Source of the DNA: Bradyrhizobium sp. CCBAU 53351
GTDB taxonomy: Bacteria > Pseudomonadota > Alphaproteobacteria > Rhizobiales > Xanthobacteraceae
Assembly (NCBI RefSeq): GCF_015291745.1
Contig: NZ_CP030059.1
Location: 3,189,501 to 3,253,500, forward strand
Direction of reading: 5' to 3'
Length of the DNA stretch: 64,000 nt
Below, piece after piece: positions 29,028 to 37,270 of this stretch (its first letter is position 1; each line of letters starts with the position of its first letter). The notes under the pieces were generated by a model, which was not told the DNA's origin, did not search any database, and worked only from the letters and a program-made list of their open reading frames with translations. The position numbers and the translations under genes are program-made.

Positions 29028-29165
29028 GTCCCGGACGCGCTGCAGCGTGCAACGCTGCTGCGCAGAGTCGGGACCCACGCTGTACAGGTGGCTGGGAGAC
29101 ATGGGCTGCGGCTCTGCAGCGCACCGCTGAAGTGGCGCTGCGCTGCGTCCAGGGCACGCGCACCT
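29028..29165. repeat. CTGC-rich inverted repeat after parC
   Basis: Partly inverted arms: GTCCCGGACGCGCTGCAGCG (from 29028) and, reversed, CGCTGCGCTGCGTCCAGGGC (around 29136-29156), with the words CTGCTGCGCAGAGTCGGGAC and GGCTCTGCAGCGCACCGC inside. A related fragment is at 54415-54475, where GGCTCTGCGCGCCGC and TTGCAGCGCTTGTCCGGGAC occur. It fits a dispersed intergenic repeat family. Confidence 0.65.
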
Positions 29166-29254
29166 GCGCTCACGGGCTGCGACAGCGCCGCTCTCCAATT
29201 CGCATTCCACCGCTTAGCACCGTCTGATACCGTCCACGACGCCGGTGGTCTGGA

Positions 29255-30817
29255 ATGTCGAGAATGAGCGCGATGTACGATGTCATTGTTGTCGGCGGCG
29301 GCTCCGCCGGCGCTGCTGTGGCCGCAAGGCTTTCCGAGGATCGCGCGCGGCGCGTGTTGCTGCTCGAAGCCGGGCTCGACTGGCGTGCCGATGAGGCGCC
29401 GTGGGAGGTGCGGACGCCGAATCCGATCCCGATCATCCACAAGCGCAAGTACCAGGAGAAATGGCAGTGGCCTGATCTGCTGTCGCGCCGGGTGGCGGGG
29501 CAGCAGCCGCGCTTCTACTGGCGCGGCAAGGGGCTCGGCGGCTCCTCGATGATGAACGGCCAGATCGCGATCCGCGGTGTTGCCGATGCCTTCGACGAAT
29601 GGGCCGCCCATGGTTGCACCGGCTGGTCGGCGAAGGACGTGATGCCGCTGTTCTCCGTGATCGAGGACGATTTTGAATTCGGCGATGCCGAGGGCCACGG
29701 TCGCGGCGGTCCGCTGCCGGTCTATCGCGCGCCGCCGGAAAAATGGGGACCGATCGACCGCGGCTTGCGGGACGCGGCGCTGGCGAGCGGCTATCCCTGG
29801 TGCACGGACCTCAACGGTCCCGACGGTGAGGGCGTCGCCTGCTATCCCATCAACAGCCGCGACTTGCGCCGCATCAGCACCAACGAGGCTTATCTCGAGC
29901 CCGCGCGCGGCCGGCCTAACCTCGAGATCCGCGGCCATGCGCTGGTCGATCGCGTCCTGATCAGCGACGGCCGCGCCACCGGCGTCCGCGTTCACGTGGA
30001 GGGGCAGGGCACCCAAGAGATCAGCGCGCGGCAGATCGTGCTGTGTGCCGGCGCGATCCATAGCCCGGCGATCCTGCTGCGCTCGGGCATTGGGCCGGCC
30101 GACGAATTGAAGGAAATGGGAATTGCGGTCGAGCGCGATCTGCCGGTCGGCAAGCATTATTTCGATCACCCGCTGTTTCGCGCAACCATCCAGCTCCACG
30201 AGAACCTGCGGCCCACCGATCCTGATACGCGCCACACCAATTGCTGCGTGACCTATTCCTCGGGCCTTGCGGACGGCGGCAAGCGCGACATGATCCTGAT
30301 CGCCTTCAATCACCGCGGCATCGGCGTGCCCGGCGCGATCGGCGCCGGGCTGTTCAACGCCTACTCCCGCGGCACGCTCAAGCTGGCCTCGACCGATCCC
30401 GCGATCGATCCTGTCGTCGAGGAGAACATGCTCGCCGATCCCCGCGACATGCTGCGCATGATCGACGCGGTGAGGCGGCTCGCGGTGATCACCTCGCAGC
30501 CGGCGCTTTCGGGCATCGCCGACTGGATCCGGCTCGCCGATACCGACCTGACGCTGCCGCAGGCAGCCGCCCTGCCGGATCACGAGCTCGACGCGGTGCT
30601 GCGCCGTGAGACCGGTGACATCCAGCACGCTGCCGGCAGCTGCCGGATGAGCGGCATCAATGATGCCGACGGCGTGGTCAACCCTGATGGCTCGGTGAAG
30701 GGCATCTCGGGTCTGCGCGTCGCCGACGCCTCGATCATGCCGTCCGACTGCCGCGCCAACACGCATTTCACGACGGTGGTGATCGGGGAGGCGATCGCGC
30801 GGATGATGATGCGGTAG
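29255..30817 (+). CDS. GMC-family FAD-dependent oxidoreductase
   Basis: Flavin alcohol dehydrogenase or oxidase (520 residues). The FAD-binding Rossmann motif DVIVVGGGSAGAAVAARLSE lies at the N-terminus and WRGKGLGGSSMMNGQIAIRG is the flavin-attachment loop. The C-terminus has HAAGSCRMSG with the likely catalytic His and the closing signature LRVADASIMPS followed by NTHFTTVVIGEA. Choline, glucose or aliphatic alcohols are possible substrates; the sequence does not decide. It stands alone, 237 bp after parC, with a dispersed repeat in front. Confidence 0.92.
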   Translation: MSRMSAMYDVIVVGGGSAGAAVAARLSEDRARRVLLLEAGLDWRADEAPWEVRTPNPIPIIHKRKYQEKWQWPDLLSRRVAGQQPRFYWRGKGLGGSSMMNGQIAIRGVADAFDEWAAHGCTGWSAKDVMPLFSVIEDDFEFGDAEGHGRGGPLPVYRAPPEKWGPIDRGLRDAALASGYPWCTDLNGPDGEGVACYPINSRDLRRISTNEAYLEPARGRPNLEIRGHALVDRVLISDGRATGVRVHVEGQGTQEISARQIVLCAGAIHSPAILLRSGIGPADELKEMGIAVERDLPVGKHYFDHPLFRATIQLHENLRPTDPDTRHTNCCVTYSSGLADGGKRDMILIAFNHRGIGVPGAIGAGLFNAYSRGTLKLASTDPAIDPVVEENMLADPRDMLRMIDAVRRLAVITSQPALSGIADWIRLADTDLTLPQAAALPDHELDAVLRRETGDIQHAAGSCRMSGINDADGVVNPDGSVKGISGLRVADASIMPSDCRANTHFTTVVIGEAIARMMMR

Positions 30818-31345
30818 CGCGGCAACGACGGTGTTCGCGGTTCTCTCCGCGTCGTTGCGAGCGTAGCGACCTGTCCGCCGTTCGTGACGATCGCGATCCG
30901 CCCCTTGTCTCGGGCCAGGGTGGTTTGCTTGTGCGACAAATCCGAATTTCGGTAAAGTGGAATATTTTTGCAGGAAGGGGTTGGCAGGCGGCCTCGTCGG
31001 AATGGCTGAGCTGTTTTGCCCGACGGCAGCTTGCGCCAGCACGGGGAAGAACAACGCCGTTGCGAGCGACAGCATGACCATTTGCGCGCGGAGCCCTGCG
31101 CCCCTCCGAGCATAACCTGATAAAGTGTCAGGCCGAGCCCGCCGCCGAGGAGAGCCGCGCATCGATGGAAAGGTCGGTCATGCTCTCATCCAAGGTAAGT
31201 TGTTCCTGGCAATGGAAGCTAACCCCGGCGAAAAGGCCCCGCTTTAAGCATTTTACGCTGGAGTCGCGTTCCGGCCGCCGGCGGCAAGTTGCTCAAAAGG
31301 GCTCGACGAGGTTTCCTTTTTGCCCACTTTCCTCCATAGTTCGGC
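30818..31345. other. Repeat-derived spacer after the GMC gene
   Basis: About 530 bases with no supportable gene. The segment 30872-30970 (GTTCGTGACGATCGCGATCC, then CCCCTTGTCTCGGGCC, ACAAATCCGAATTTCGG and AATATTTTTGC) matches, as far as I remember, a dispersed element found many times in Bradyrhizobium and Rhodopseudomonas genomes, usually in the order seen here on the minus strand. A minus-strand frame that begins at 31081 has a signal-like start but runs straight into antisense of the GMC gene. Confidence 0.5.
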
Positions 31346-31531
31346 ATGGCAAAAATAAGAGTGAGCTTCAAACCGCTTCGTAAATCTGAGGGCGACTGGG
31401 TCATCGTCGCCGAGTATCCAGGCTCAGAACCCCGAGAAATAACCGGCTTCGCGAGCAAAGCCGAAATCGACGATTGGATGAACGGAGAGCGTCGGATTTC
31501 TTGGCTCCGGTCACAGGGCTACGCCAAGTGA
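31346..31531 (+). CDS. Small conserved hypothetical protein
   Basis: Encodes 61 residues, from MAKIRVSFKPLRKSEGDWVI to WLRSQGYAK. The order beta-hairpin (KIRVSF...DWVIVAEY) then PREITGFASKAEIDDWMN suggests a small alpha/beta fold like DUF-type RNA- or nucleotide-binding proteins. I recall close relatives in Bradyrhizobium that differ by few residues, which supports it as real. No operon partner; function unknown. Confidence 0.75.
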   Translation: MAKIRVSFKPLRKSEGDWVIVAEYPGSEPREITGFASKAEIDDWMNGERRISWLRSQGYAK

Positions 31532-31733
31532 GATGAAATCCGTCCGGCCATCGCGTCCGTCTGACCTATGGCTGCGGTAAACGTCTGCCCGTCCTTTTGC
31601 GATCCGAGTTGCCTCGACCGAAGCCGCGGCTCTCGTTGGCGGCCGAAGCTCTCACGGCAAACGGGGTGATCAACACTTGTGGCCCACACCTAAACTCTCG
31701 CCGCGTCAAATCTACGGGTGCAAGGATCCAGTC

Positions 31734-31919
31734 ATGACCAAATCGAAACGCTCAGCCGAGCAGCAGATCGCCGATGAAGCCGACCGCAGGGCGCAAAACC
31801 CGAACGCAGCGCGGCAGTCGATCGCGGATAGTCAAGCCGATCCCCAGTTTCATGAAAACCACAAGCGTCTGAGAGCGGAGCGGTTGGCGCGAGACGAGGC
31901 GCGCAAGCCGTCCAAATGA
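31734..31919 (+). CDS. Small charged conserved hypothetical protein
   Basis: Encodes 61 residues from MTKSKRSAEQQIADEADRRA to RDEARKPSK. It is very hydrophilic, rich in Arg, Ala, Glu, Asp and Gln, and predicted almost entirely helical or disordered. The ATG at 31734 is chosen over 31677 because the first 19 codons of the longer reading look non-coding. Function unknown. Confidence 0.65.
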   Translation: MTKSKRSAEQQIADEADRRAQNPNAARQSIADSQADPQFHENHKRLRAERLARDEARKPSK

Positions 31920-32234
31920 ACACTTGGCCGCATATGCGCTCCTTGCTGCCTCTCCCACGCGGTGGGAGTCCGACAGACGCGTGCGGGAAGGATGCGGGAA
32001 TTCACTGAAAATACGACACTGATCCACCCTAACGACGCGCTCGATCGTCGCAGCAAAAGCGAGGCTACGTTAGCTCCAAGGATGGGTAGCTCGTAGGATG
32101 GGTAGAGTGTAAGCGAACCCCATCAATCCCTCCGAAGGGAGCGAACGCTTAGAATCTGGCTGACCCCTGCGCTCTGGGGTTGAAGGTTCCATTCTCGAAG
32201 GCTACGGTCGCCGTTGTCAACTTGGGGGTGTATT
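31920..32234. other. Spacer with dispersed repeat fragment
   Basis: 315 bases without a supportable gene. At 32090-32140 lies GCTCGTAGGATGGGTAGAGTGTAAGCGAACCCCATCAATCC-type sequence (two overlapping copies of GTAGGATGGGT at about 32080-32105). The same words recur at 32884-32925. This is a dispersed repeat that often lies near gene ends in Bradyrhizobium (from memory). Confidence 0.6.
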
Positions 32235-32507
32235 ATGAAATCAATGATTGTCGCTTCCGCGTTTTTCGTCGTGTCGGCCGGGCTGACGTCTGCTCACGCC
32301 CGCGTCGTATGTCACCACGATCCTGTGTGCCAAGCTCAGCGTGACGGCACCAGCGTGGATCAGGCCAGAAAGAGAGAACAAGGCGTAACCGACTGCGTGA
32401 CCGCCGCCGGTTATACTCGCGCGGACTGGAGTGCCTACAGGGTGCCAGAGGGGCCCGCCAAAAAGGTGCGCGCCTGTCTCGCTAGGAAGGGCCTGCCCAC
32501 GACTTAA
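32235..32507 (+). CDS. Small secreted Cys-containing protein
   Basis: Encodes 90 residues. A signal peptide (MKSMIVASAFFVVSAGLTSA, cut after AHA) precedes a mature domain of about 67 residues with four Cys (VVCHHDPVCQAQ, TDCVTAAGY and RACLARKG), suited to two disulfides in the periplasm. The ATG at 32235 has GGGGGTG upstream, while the TTG-started longer reading is unlikely. Lower G+C than neighbours at the N-terminus. Function unknown; the next gene has a similar layout. Confidence 0.75.
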   Translation: MKSMIVASAFFVVSAGLTSAHARVVCHHDPVCQAQRDGTSVDQARKREQGVTDCVTAAGYTRADWSAYRVPEGPAKKVRACLARKGLPTT

Positions 32508-32552
32508 CTGAGCGAGTTGATCACTAAACTTTTTGAGTAAGGAGGCCGCTGA

Positions 32553-32786
32553 ATGTTACGCGGGTCTATTTCGCTTGCCCTCGCTTCGATCTGCTCTCAA
32601 CTATTGCTGTCGGAAGCTTCGGCGCAAGATTTATCCCAATGCACCGCAAGCTTTCCGCTGGCATGCTGCAAACAGTCGTACGCAAAGCATGGCCCATTTG
32701 GTTCGCTGACGGGAGCAGCGCAGGAGGCTAGAAACTACGATATGCGGGTATGCGTTGATCGGTTAGCGAAAAAGAAGAGCCGCTGA
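32553..32786 (+). CDS. Small secreted Cys-containing protein
   Basis: Encodes 77 residues. A signal peptide (MLRGSISLALASICSQLLLS, cut after ASA) leads to a short mature chain with Cys in SQCTASFPLACCKQSYAKHG and RVCVDRLAKK, four in all, so two disulfides are possible. A strong Shine-Dalgarno TAAGGAGG is eight bases from the ATG. It follows the other secreted Cys protein by 45 bp on the same strand, so the two may be co-transcribed. Confidence 0.78.
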   Translation: MLRGSISLALASICSQLLLSEASAQDLSQCTASFPLACCKQSYAKHGPFGSLTGAAQEARNYDMRVCVDRLAKKKSR

Positions 32787-32882
32787 GAGCGCTTCGCAAA
32801 TTGACGTTGAACCTGTGGGACCGCCGCGCTGTCCGTTGGAGGGCGAGCGGTCCCTTGGCCGCGCCTCCGGGTCGGCGGTCCA

Positions 32883-32985
32883 GCTCGTAGGATGGGTGGA
32901 GCGTAAGCGAACCCATCAACCCCTCCGCCGACGACGAGGCAGGGTGGGTTTCGCGAGGGCTCGACCCATCCTTCGCGCCAAGGCC
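32883..32985. repeat. Dispersed GTAGGATGGGT repeat
   Basis: AGCTCGTAGGATGGGTGGAG at 32881-32900 and, inverted, GGCTCGACCCATCCTTCGCG at 32959-32978. The two ends form a palindromic element that lies between the last small gene and the 3' end of chrA. The same words are found at 32090-32140. Confidence 0.75.
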
Positions 32986-34371
32986 CTAAATCACCCCTAA
33001 CAACCTCAGCGCCACGCCCGCCGCGCAGCTCCCCGCCAGCACCGTCAGCATCCCCAGCTTGAACCTGAAGATCGCGGTCGCCGCCGCGATCGAGAGCACC
33101 AGTGCCGGCACGTCGGCGCTCCCGAGCACCGGCATGTCGAAGTTCAGCGGAAACGCATGCACCGGCACTGTTTCGCGGAACAGCGTGTGCAGGGCGAACC
33201 AGATCGAGAGGTTCAGGATCACGCCGACCACGGCGGCGGTGATCGCGCTGAGCGCGCCGGCAAGGCCGGTGTTGCCGCGCAGGCGCTCGATATAGGGCGC
33301 GCCGACGAATATCCACAGGAAGCAGGGCGTGAAGGTGACCCAGGTCGCGAGCAATCCGCCGAGCGTGGCCGCGAACATCGGCGACAGGCCGCTGGGGTCG
33401 CGATAGGCCGCCATGAAGCCCACGAATTGCAGCACCATGATCAGCGGGCCCGGCGTGGTCTCGGCCATGCCGAGGCCATCCAGCATCTCGTGCGGCTTCA
33501 GCCAATGATAATGCTCGACCGCCTGTTGGGCGACATAGGCCAGCACGGCATAGGCGCCGCCGAAGGTGACTAGCGCCATCTTGGAAAAGAACAGCGCGAT
33601 CTGGCTGAAGACGTTGCCTTGTCCGAGGGCAAGCAACAACACGATGACAGGCACCAGCCAGAGCGCCAACCACAACGCGCCGGTTCGGATCTCGCGCGCC
33701 GTGTTGGGCTTGACGTGTTCGGGCACGGCTTCGCCGAGCATGCTGTCGATCGCGGCGCCGCCGCTGCCATGGCCGTGACCGGCCGGGGCGAACTCCGGCC
33801 GGCCGCTGCGCGCGCCGGCATAGCCGATCAGGCCGGCGGCGATGATGATGATCGGGAAGGGCACCGCAAAGAAGAAGATCGCGACGAAGGCGATCGCCGC
33901 CAGCGCGATCATGATGCGATTCTTCAGCGCGCGCTTGCCGACGCGTACCACCGCCTCGACGACGATGGCGAGCACGGCGGCCTTGAGGCCGAAGAACAAT
34001 GCCTCGACGAAGCTGACATTGCCGAAAGCCGCATAGATGTAGCTGAGGCCCATGATGGCGATGATGCCGGGCAGGATGAACAGCCCGCCCGCCATCAGCC
34101 CGCCGGCGGTGCGGTGCATCAGCCAGCCGACATAGGTGGCGAGCTGCTGCGCCTCCGGGCCCGGCAATAGCATGCAATAGTTCAGCGCATGCAAAAAGCG
34201 GCCTTCGGAGATCCACTTCTTCTCCTCGACCAGGATGCGATGCATCACCGCGATCTGGCCCGCGGGCCCGCCGAAGCTCAGACAGGCGACGCGAAGCCAG
34301 ACGCGGAACGCATCGCCGAAGCTGATGCCGTGACCGGCATCAGCTCCTGCTTGAACGTTACGAATGTCCAT
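32986..34371 (-). CDS. chrA: Chromate transporter ChrA (two-domain type)
   Basis: Inner-membrane protein of 461 residues that exports chromate. Two CHR halves are visible: the first has CLSFGGPAGQIAVMHR and YCMLLPGPEAQQLATYVGW, and the second has LVTFGGAYAVLAYVAQQ and ETTPGPLIMVLQF. About 12 membrane helices. The ATG at 34371 overlaps the chrB stop by one base (TAATG), so translation is probably coupled. The longer reading from 34428 lies inside chrB. A His/Gly-rich loop (PAGHGHGSGG) connects the halves. Confidence 0.95.
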   Translation of the reverse strand: MDIRNVQAGADAGHGISFGDAFRVWLRVACLSFGGPAGQIAVMHRILVEEKKWISEGRFLHALNYCMLLPGPEAQQLATYVGWLMHRTAGGLMAGGLFILPGIIAIMGLSYIYAAFGNVSFVEALFFGLKAAVLAIVVEAVVRVGKRALKNRIMIALAAIAFVAIFFFAVPFPIIIIAAGLIGYAGARSGRPEFAPAGHGHGSGGAAIDSMLGEAVPEHVKPNTAREIRTGALWLALWLVPVIVLLLALGQGNVFSQIALFFSKMALVTFGGAYAVLAYVAQQAVEHYHWLKPHEMLDGLGMAETTPGPLIMVLQFVGFMAAYRDPSGLSPMFAATLGGLLATWVTFTPCFLWIFVGAPYIERLRGNTGLAGALSAITAAVVGVILNLSIWFALHTLFRETVPVHAFPLNFDMPVLGSADVPALVLSIAAATAIFRFKLGMLTVLAGSCAAGVALRLLGVI

Positions 34372-35189
34372 TACGCCTTCACCTTGTTGGTCGGCCAGTT
34401 GTGGGTCTCGGCCGTGGCGTCGCGGCACCAGCGGTAGAAGGCATCGTACAGCGTCATGCCGGCCTCGAGCTGTTCGAGGTCGTCATCATACATGCGCGAC
34501 AGCCCGAGCGAGGCCGCGAGCAGGCCCGGCGCTTCCGGCGCGAGGTCCGGCCGAGCAGTGTCGGCGCCGCGCACCAGCGTCGCGAGCCGGAGCAGAGCCG
34601 GCGTGGCGATGCCGAACTCCTCGATCATGACGTCGAAGGTGCAGAGCTCGCCGCGGTGGCTCCAGAACACGTTCTCGATGTCGAAGGGCGCCGCGTTGAA
34701 GCGTTCCCCGACCGCGACCACCTCGGACGGCGCCACATAGAGGAACACCGCGTTGGGGTCGACGAAGCGCCGGATCAGCCAGGGGCAGGCGATGCGGTCG
34801 ACCTTCGGCCGCGCCCGCGTGACCCAGATTGTGCGTCCCTTGGCATCGCGCGGCGGCAGCTTGCGGGCGTCGACCAGCGGCAGCTTGGCCGCCTTCCAGC
34901 CCTCGAAACCGTCTTCCAGGGTTTCGGCTTCGGCGCCGAGTTGCCTCAGCCAGGCGGCCGTGCCCTGCGCCAGCTTGGCGCCGCGCAGGCAGGAGACGAT
35001 CGCGGAGCGGCCGGCAAACTCGCCGCCCCATTCCGCGACGGTCTCGTGGCTCAGCTTGATCGAGCCGGGAATCAGCCGCCGGTCGGCGGCAAAATCCTCC
35101 TCGGTGCGGACATCGATCAGCACAGGCGCGTTGGCCGTGCCGATCAGGCGCGCCAATTTATCGGATGATATGGTCGTGAACGTAGCCAT
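34371..35189 (-). CDS. chrB: Rhodanese-ChrB fusion (chromate resistance/regulator protein)
   Basis: Encodes 272 residues. Residues 1-105 form a rhodanese-like domain (APVLIDVRTEEDFAADRRLI; IVSCLRGAK with catalytic-type Cys67). Residues 118-272 form the ChrB C-terminal domain (RTIWVTRARPKVDRIACPWL followed by FVDPNAVFLYV). Ordinary ChrB is a chromate-responsive regulator with a helical N-terminal DNA-binding part; here that part is replaced by the sulfurtransferase domain. The start at 35189 (MATFTT) is preferred over 35204. It is translationally coupled to chrA. Confidence 0.9.
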   Translation of the reverse strand: MATFTTISSDKLARLIGTANAPVLIDVRTEEDFAADRRLIPGSIKLSHETVAEWGGEFAGRSAIVSCLRGAKLAQGTAAWLRQLGAEAETLEDGFEGWKAAKLPLVDARKLPPRDAKGRTIWVTRARPKVDRIACPWLIRRFVDPNAVFLYVAPSEVVAVGERFNAAPFDIENVFWSHRGELCTFDVMIEEFGIATPALLRLATLVRGADTARPDLAPEAPGLLAASLGLSRMYDDDLEQLEAGMTLYDAFYRWCRDATAETHNWPTNKVKA

Positions 35190-35386
35190 GATGCGTCCTC
35201 GCATAAATCAGACGGGACGCGATACTTGGGCATGTCGCCTCGTGGGGAGATCGCTCAAATCCCCATGGCGCAGATTACAGCGAAACTAAGAAGCACTGTC
35301 AATCCAAGGGAGCGATTGGACCTTCGAAAAGTGCGGCCCCGCGGTCTATACTAGGCTCAACAGAGCTGAATCTCCTGGAGAATTCG
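35190..35386. promoter_or_regulatory. Divergent promoter region chrBA / dmeF
   Basis: 197 bases between divergent metal-resistance genes. A perfect inverted repeat TGGGGA-N11-TCCCCA lies at 35243-35265 and would suit a dimeric regulator. It is about 54 bases before the chrB start and 122 bases before dmeF. No classical -35/-10 pair was fixed. No regulator gene lies next to it. Confidence 0.45.
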
Positions 35387-36349
35387 ATGCATTCGCATTC
35401 CATCGAACAATGGACCCACGACCACGCGTTTCTCGGCGAGAAGCACGACGAGAACGAGCGGCGCACCTGGCTTGTGGTGGTGCTGACGCTGGTCATGATG
35501 GTCGGCGAGATCGTCGCTGGCTCGGTGTTCGGCTCGATGGCGCTGCTCGCCGACGGCTGGCACATGGGCACGCATGCGGCCGCGCTGGGCATCGCCGCCT
35601 TCGCCTATCGCTTCGCGCGCCGTCACCTGGGGAATGCGCATTTCACCTTCGGCACCGGCAAGTTCGGCGATCTCGCGGCCTTCGCCAGCGCGATCATCCT
35701 CGGCCTGATCGCGGTCGAGATCGCCTATGAGAGTGTGCTGCGGCTGATCAATCCGGTGCCGATCGTCTATGGCGAGGCCATGGCGGTGGCCGCCCTCGGC
35801 CTCGGCGTCAACCTCGCCAGCGCGTGGCTGCTGCGCGACAGCCATGATCATCACCATCACGGGCACGCGCACGGCCATGAGCATGACGATCATGACCACG
35901 ATCATCACGGCCATCGCCACCATCATCACGACAACAATCTGCGCGCGGCCTATGTCCATGTCATGACCGATGCTGCGACCTCCGTGCTGGCGATCGCCGC
36001 GCTTGCGGTCGCGATGTATTCGGGATGGGTCTGGGCCGATCCGGCCGTTGGCCTGATCGGCAGCGTGGTGATCGGGGCTTGGGCGTTCGGCCTCGTCAAG
36101 TCGTCGGGCGCGGTGCTGCTCGACGTGCGCGCCGACGAGAAGCTGGAGCGGGTGATCCGCGCGCGCATGGAGGTCGGCGACGACCGCGTCACCGATCTGC
36201 ATCTGTGGCAGGTCGGCCCCGGCCATTGTGCCGTGCTGCTCTCGGTGGTGTCGGACAAGCCGAAGACGCCTGCTATCTACAAGCGGCGGCTCGCCGGGCT
36301 GAAGGGCCTCAGCCATGTCACGGTGGAGGTCGAGACCTGCCTGCATTGA
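35387..36349 (+). CDS. dmeF: CDF-family Co(II)/Ni(II) efflux protein DmeF
   Basis: Cation-diffusion-facilitator of 320 residues that exports cobalt and nickel in exchange for protons. The N-terminus MHSHSIEQWTHDHAFLGEKH and NERRTWLVVVLTLVMM match the DmeF subgroup. Six membrane helices are present, with DGWHMGTHAAALG holding the HxxxD-type metal site. The long His-rich cytoplasmic loop (HDHHHHGHAHGHEHDDHDHD at residues about 151-185) is typical of the family. It has a GGAG Shine-Dalgarno sequence. The DmeR regulator gene that normally precedes dmeF in rhizobia is absent here. Confidence 0.93.
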   Translation: MHSHSIEQWTHDHAFLGEKHDENERRTWLVVVLTLVMMVGEIVAGSVFGSMALLADGWHMGTHAAALGIAAFAYRFARRHLGNAHFTFGTGKFGDLAAFASAIILGLIAVEIAYESVLRLINPVPIVYGEAMAVAALGLGVNLASAWLLRDSHDHHHHGHAHGHEHDDHDHDHHGHRHHHHDNNLRAAYVHVMTDAATSVLAIAALAVAMYSGWVWADPAVGLIGSVVIGAWAFGLVKSSGAVLLDVRADEKLERVIRARMEVGDDRVTDLHLWQVGPGHCAVLLSVVSDKPKTPAIYKRRLAGLKGLSHVTVEVETCLH

Positions 36350-36441
36350 CGCTGGTCTTCGCGGGAATTCTGCCGTCGGACCGGGGTTGATCCGACGTTG
36401 ATGCCAAGTCGCGGCCTCGTGGCCGCCAGGGAGGACCAAGG

Positions 36442-37263
36442 ATGCGCAGGACCAAGCTCGCTCTCGCCATTGCCGCACTGGCGCTGTCAGGCCCGGCGGC
36501 GCTCGCGCAATCGGCCGGCGTCGAAAAGCTCTACGTGCTCAATTGCGGGGAGGGCACCGCGGGCGACATCTCGCGCTGGACGCCCGGGCTGAACGAAGGC
36601 AAGACGATGGACTTCGTCGACAGTTGCTATCTGATCAAGCACGCCAAGGGCTGGTTCCTGTGGGACACCGGCATCGCCGATGCCGTCGCCGCGATGCCGA
36701 ATGGTCTTGCGCCCGCCGATCCCAAGGCCGTGACCTGGCGCCGGCCGAAGACGCTTGCCGCCCAGCTCGAGCAGCTCGGCGTGAAGCCCGACGACGTCAA
36801 GGCCATGGCGGTCTCGCACACCCATCCGGACCATACCGGCAATGTGGAGCTGTTTCCGCAATCGATGCTCTACGTGCAGAAGGCCGAATATGACTGGCCC
36901 GGCGCCAACAATTCGCCGCGCTTCAAGCCCTCGCACCCCGTCGAGTTGCTCACCGGCGACAAGGACGTTTTCGGCGACGGCAGCATGACCATCCTGTCGA
37001 CGCCCGGCCACACGCCCGGGCACCAGTCGCTGCTGGTGAAACTGCCCAAGACCGGCGCGGTGGTGCTGTCCGGTGACGCCGTGCACTTCAGGGATAATTG
37101 GGACAATCGCCGCGTCCCCGGCATGAACGTCGACAAGGGCCAGACCACGGCTTCGATGCAGAAGATCGCCGACACTCTGGCCAAGGAGAAGGCGCAGCTC
37201 TGGATCAACCACGACAAGGCCCAGCGCGACAGCCAGAAGATGGCGCCGGAGTTTTACGATTAG
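36442..37263 (+). CDS. Secreted MBL-fold metallo-hydrolase
   Basis: Encodes 273 residues with a signal peptide (MRRTKLALAIAALALSGPAA, cut after ALA). The metal site is SHTHPDHTGN (His126, His128, Asp130, His131), followed by LSTPGHTPGHQS with another His and VVLSGDAVHF with the bridging Asp. The last metal His is in LWINHD. The layout matches N-acyl homoserine lactone lactonases (AttM/AiiB-like) and related hydrolases, but a periplasmic location is unusual for a lactonase. The Shine-Dalgarno GGGAGGA is good. Substrate uncertain. Confidence 0.87.
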   Translation: MRRTKLALAIAALALSGPAALAQSAGVEKLYVLNCGEGTAGDISRWTPGLNEGKTMDFVDSCYLIKHAKGWFLWDTGIADAVAAMPNGLAPADPKAVTWRRPKTLAAQLEQLGVKPDDVKAMAVSHTHPDHTGNVELFPQSMLYVQKAEYDWPGANNSPRFKPSHPVELLTGDKDVFGDGSMTILSTPGHTPGHQSLLVKLPKTGAVVLSGDAVHFRDNWDNRRVPGMNVDKGQTTASMQKIADTLAKEKAQLWINHDKAQRDSQKMAPEFYD

Positions 37264-37270
37264 CGGTGGA

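Noticed and set aside
26696..31162. 1488-codon open frame on the minus strand across parC and the GMC gene
   Set aside because: It is antisense to two certain genes; high G+C DNA gives long shadow frames. Composition is rich in Arg, His and Leu as in shadows and no domain is recognisable. Its first codons have a signal-like segment (from 31081), but it has no Shine-Dalgarno sequence.
31165..31383. 72-codon frame upstream of the conserved 61-residue gene
   Set aside because: It overlaps the better supported gene at 31346 in another frame and has no recognisable features.
35769..35966. Thr/Ile-rich 65-codon frame inside dmeF
   Set aside because: Alternative-frame reading of the His codon-rich loop of dmeF.
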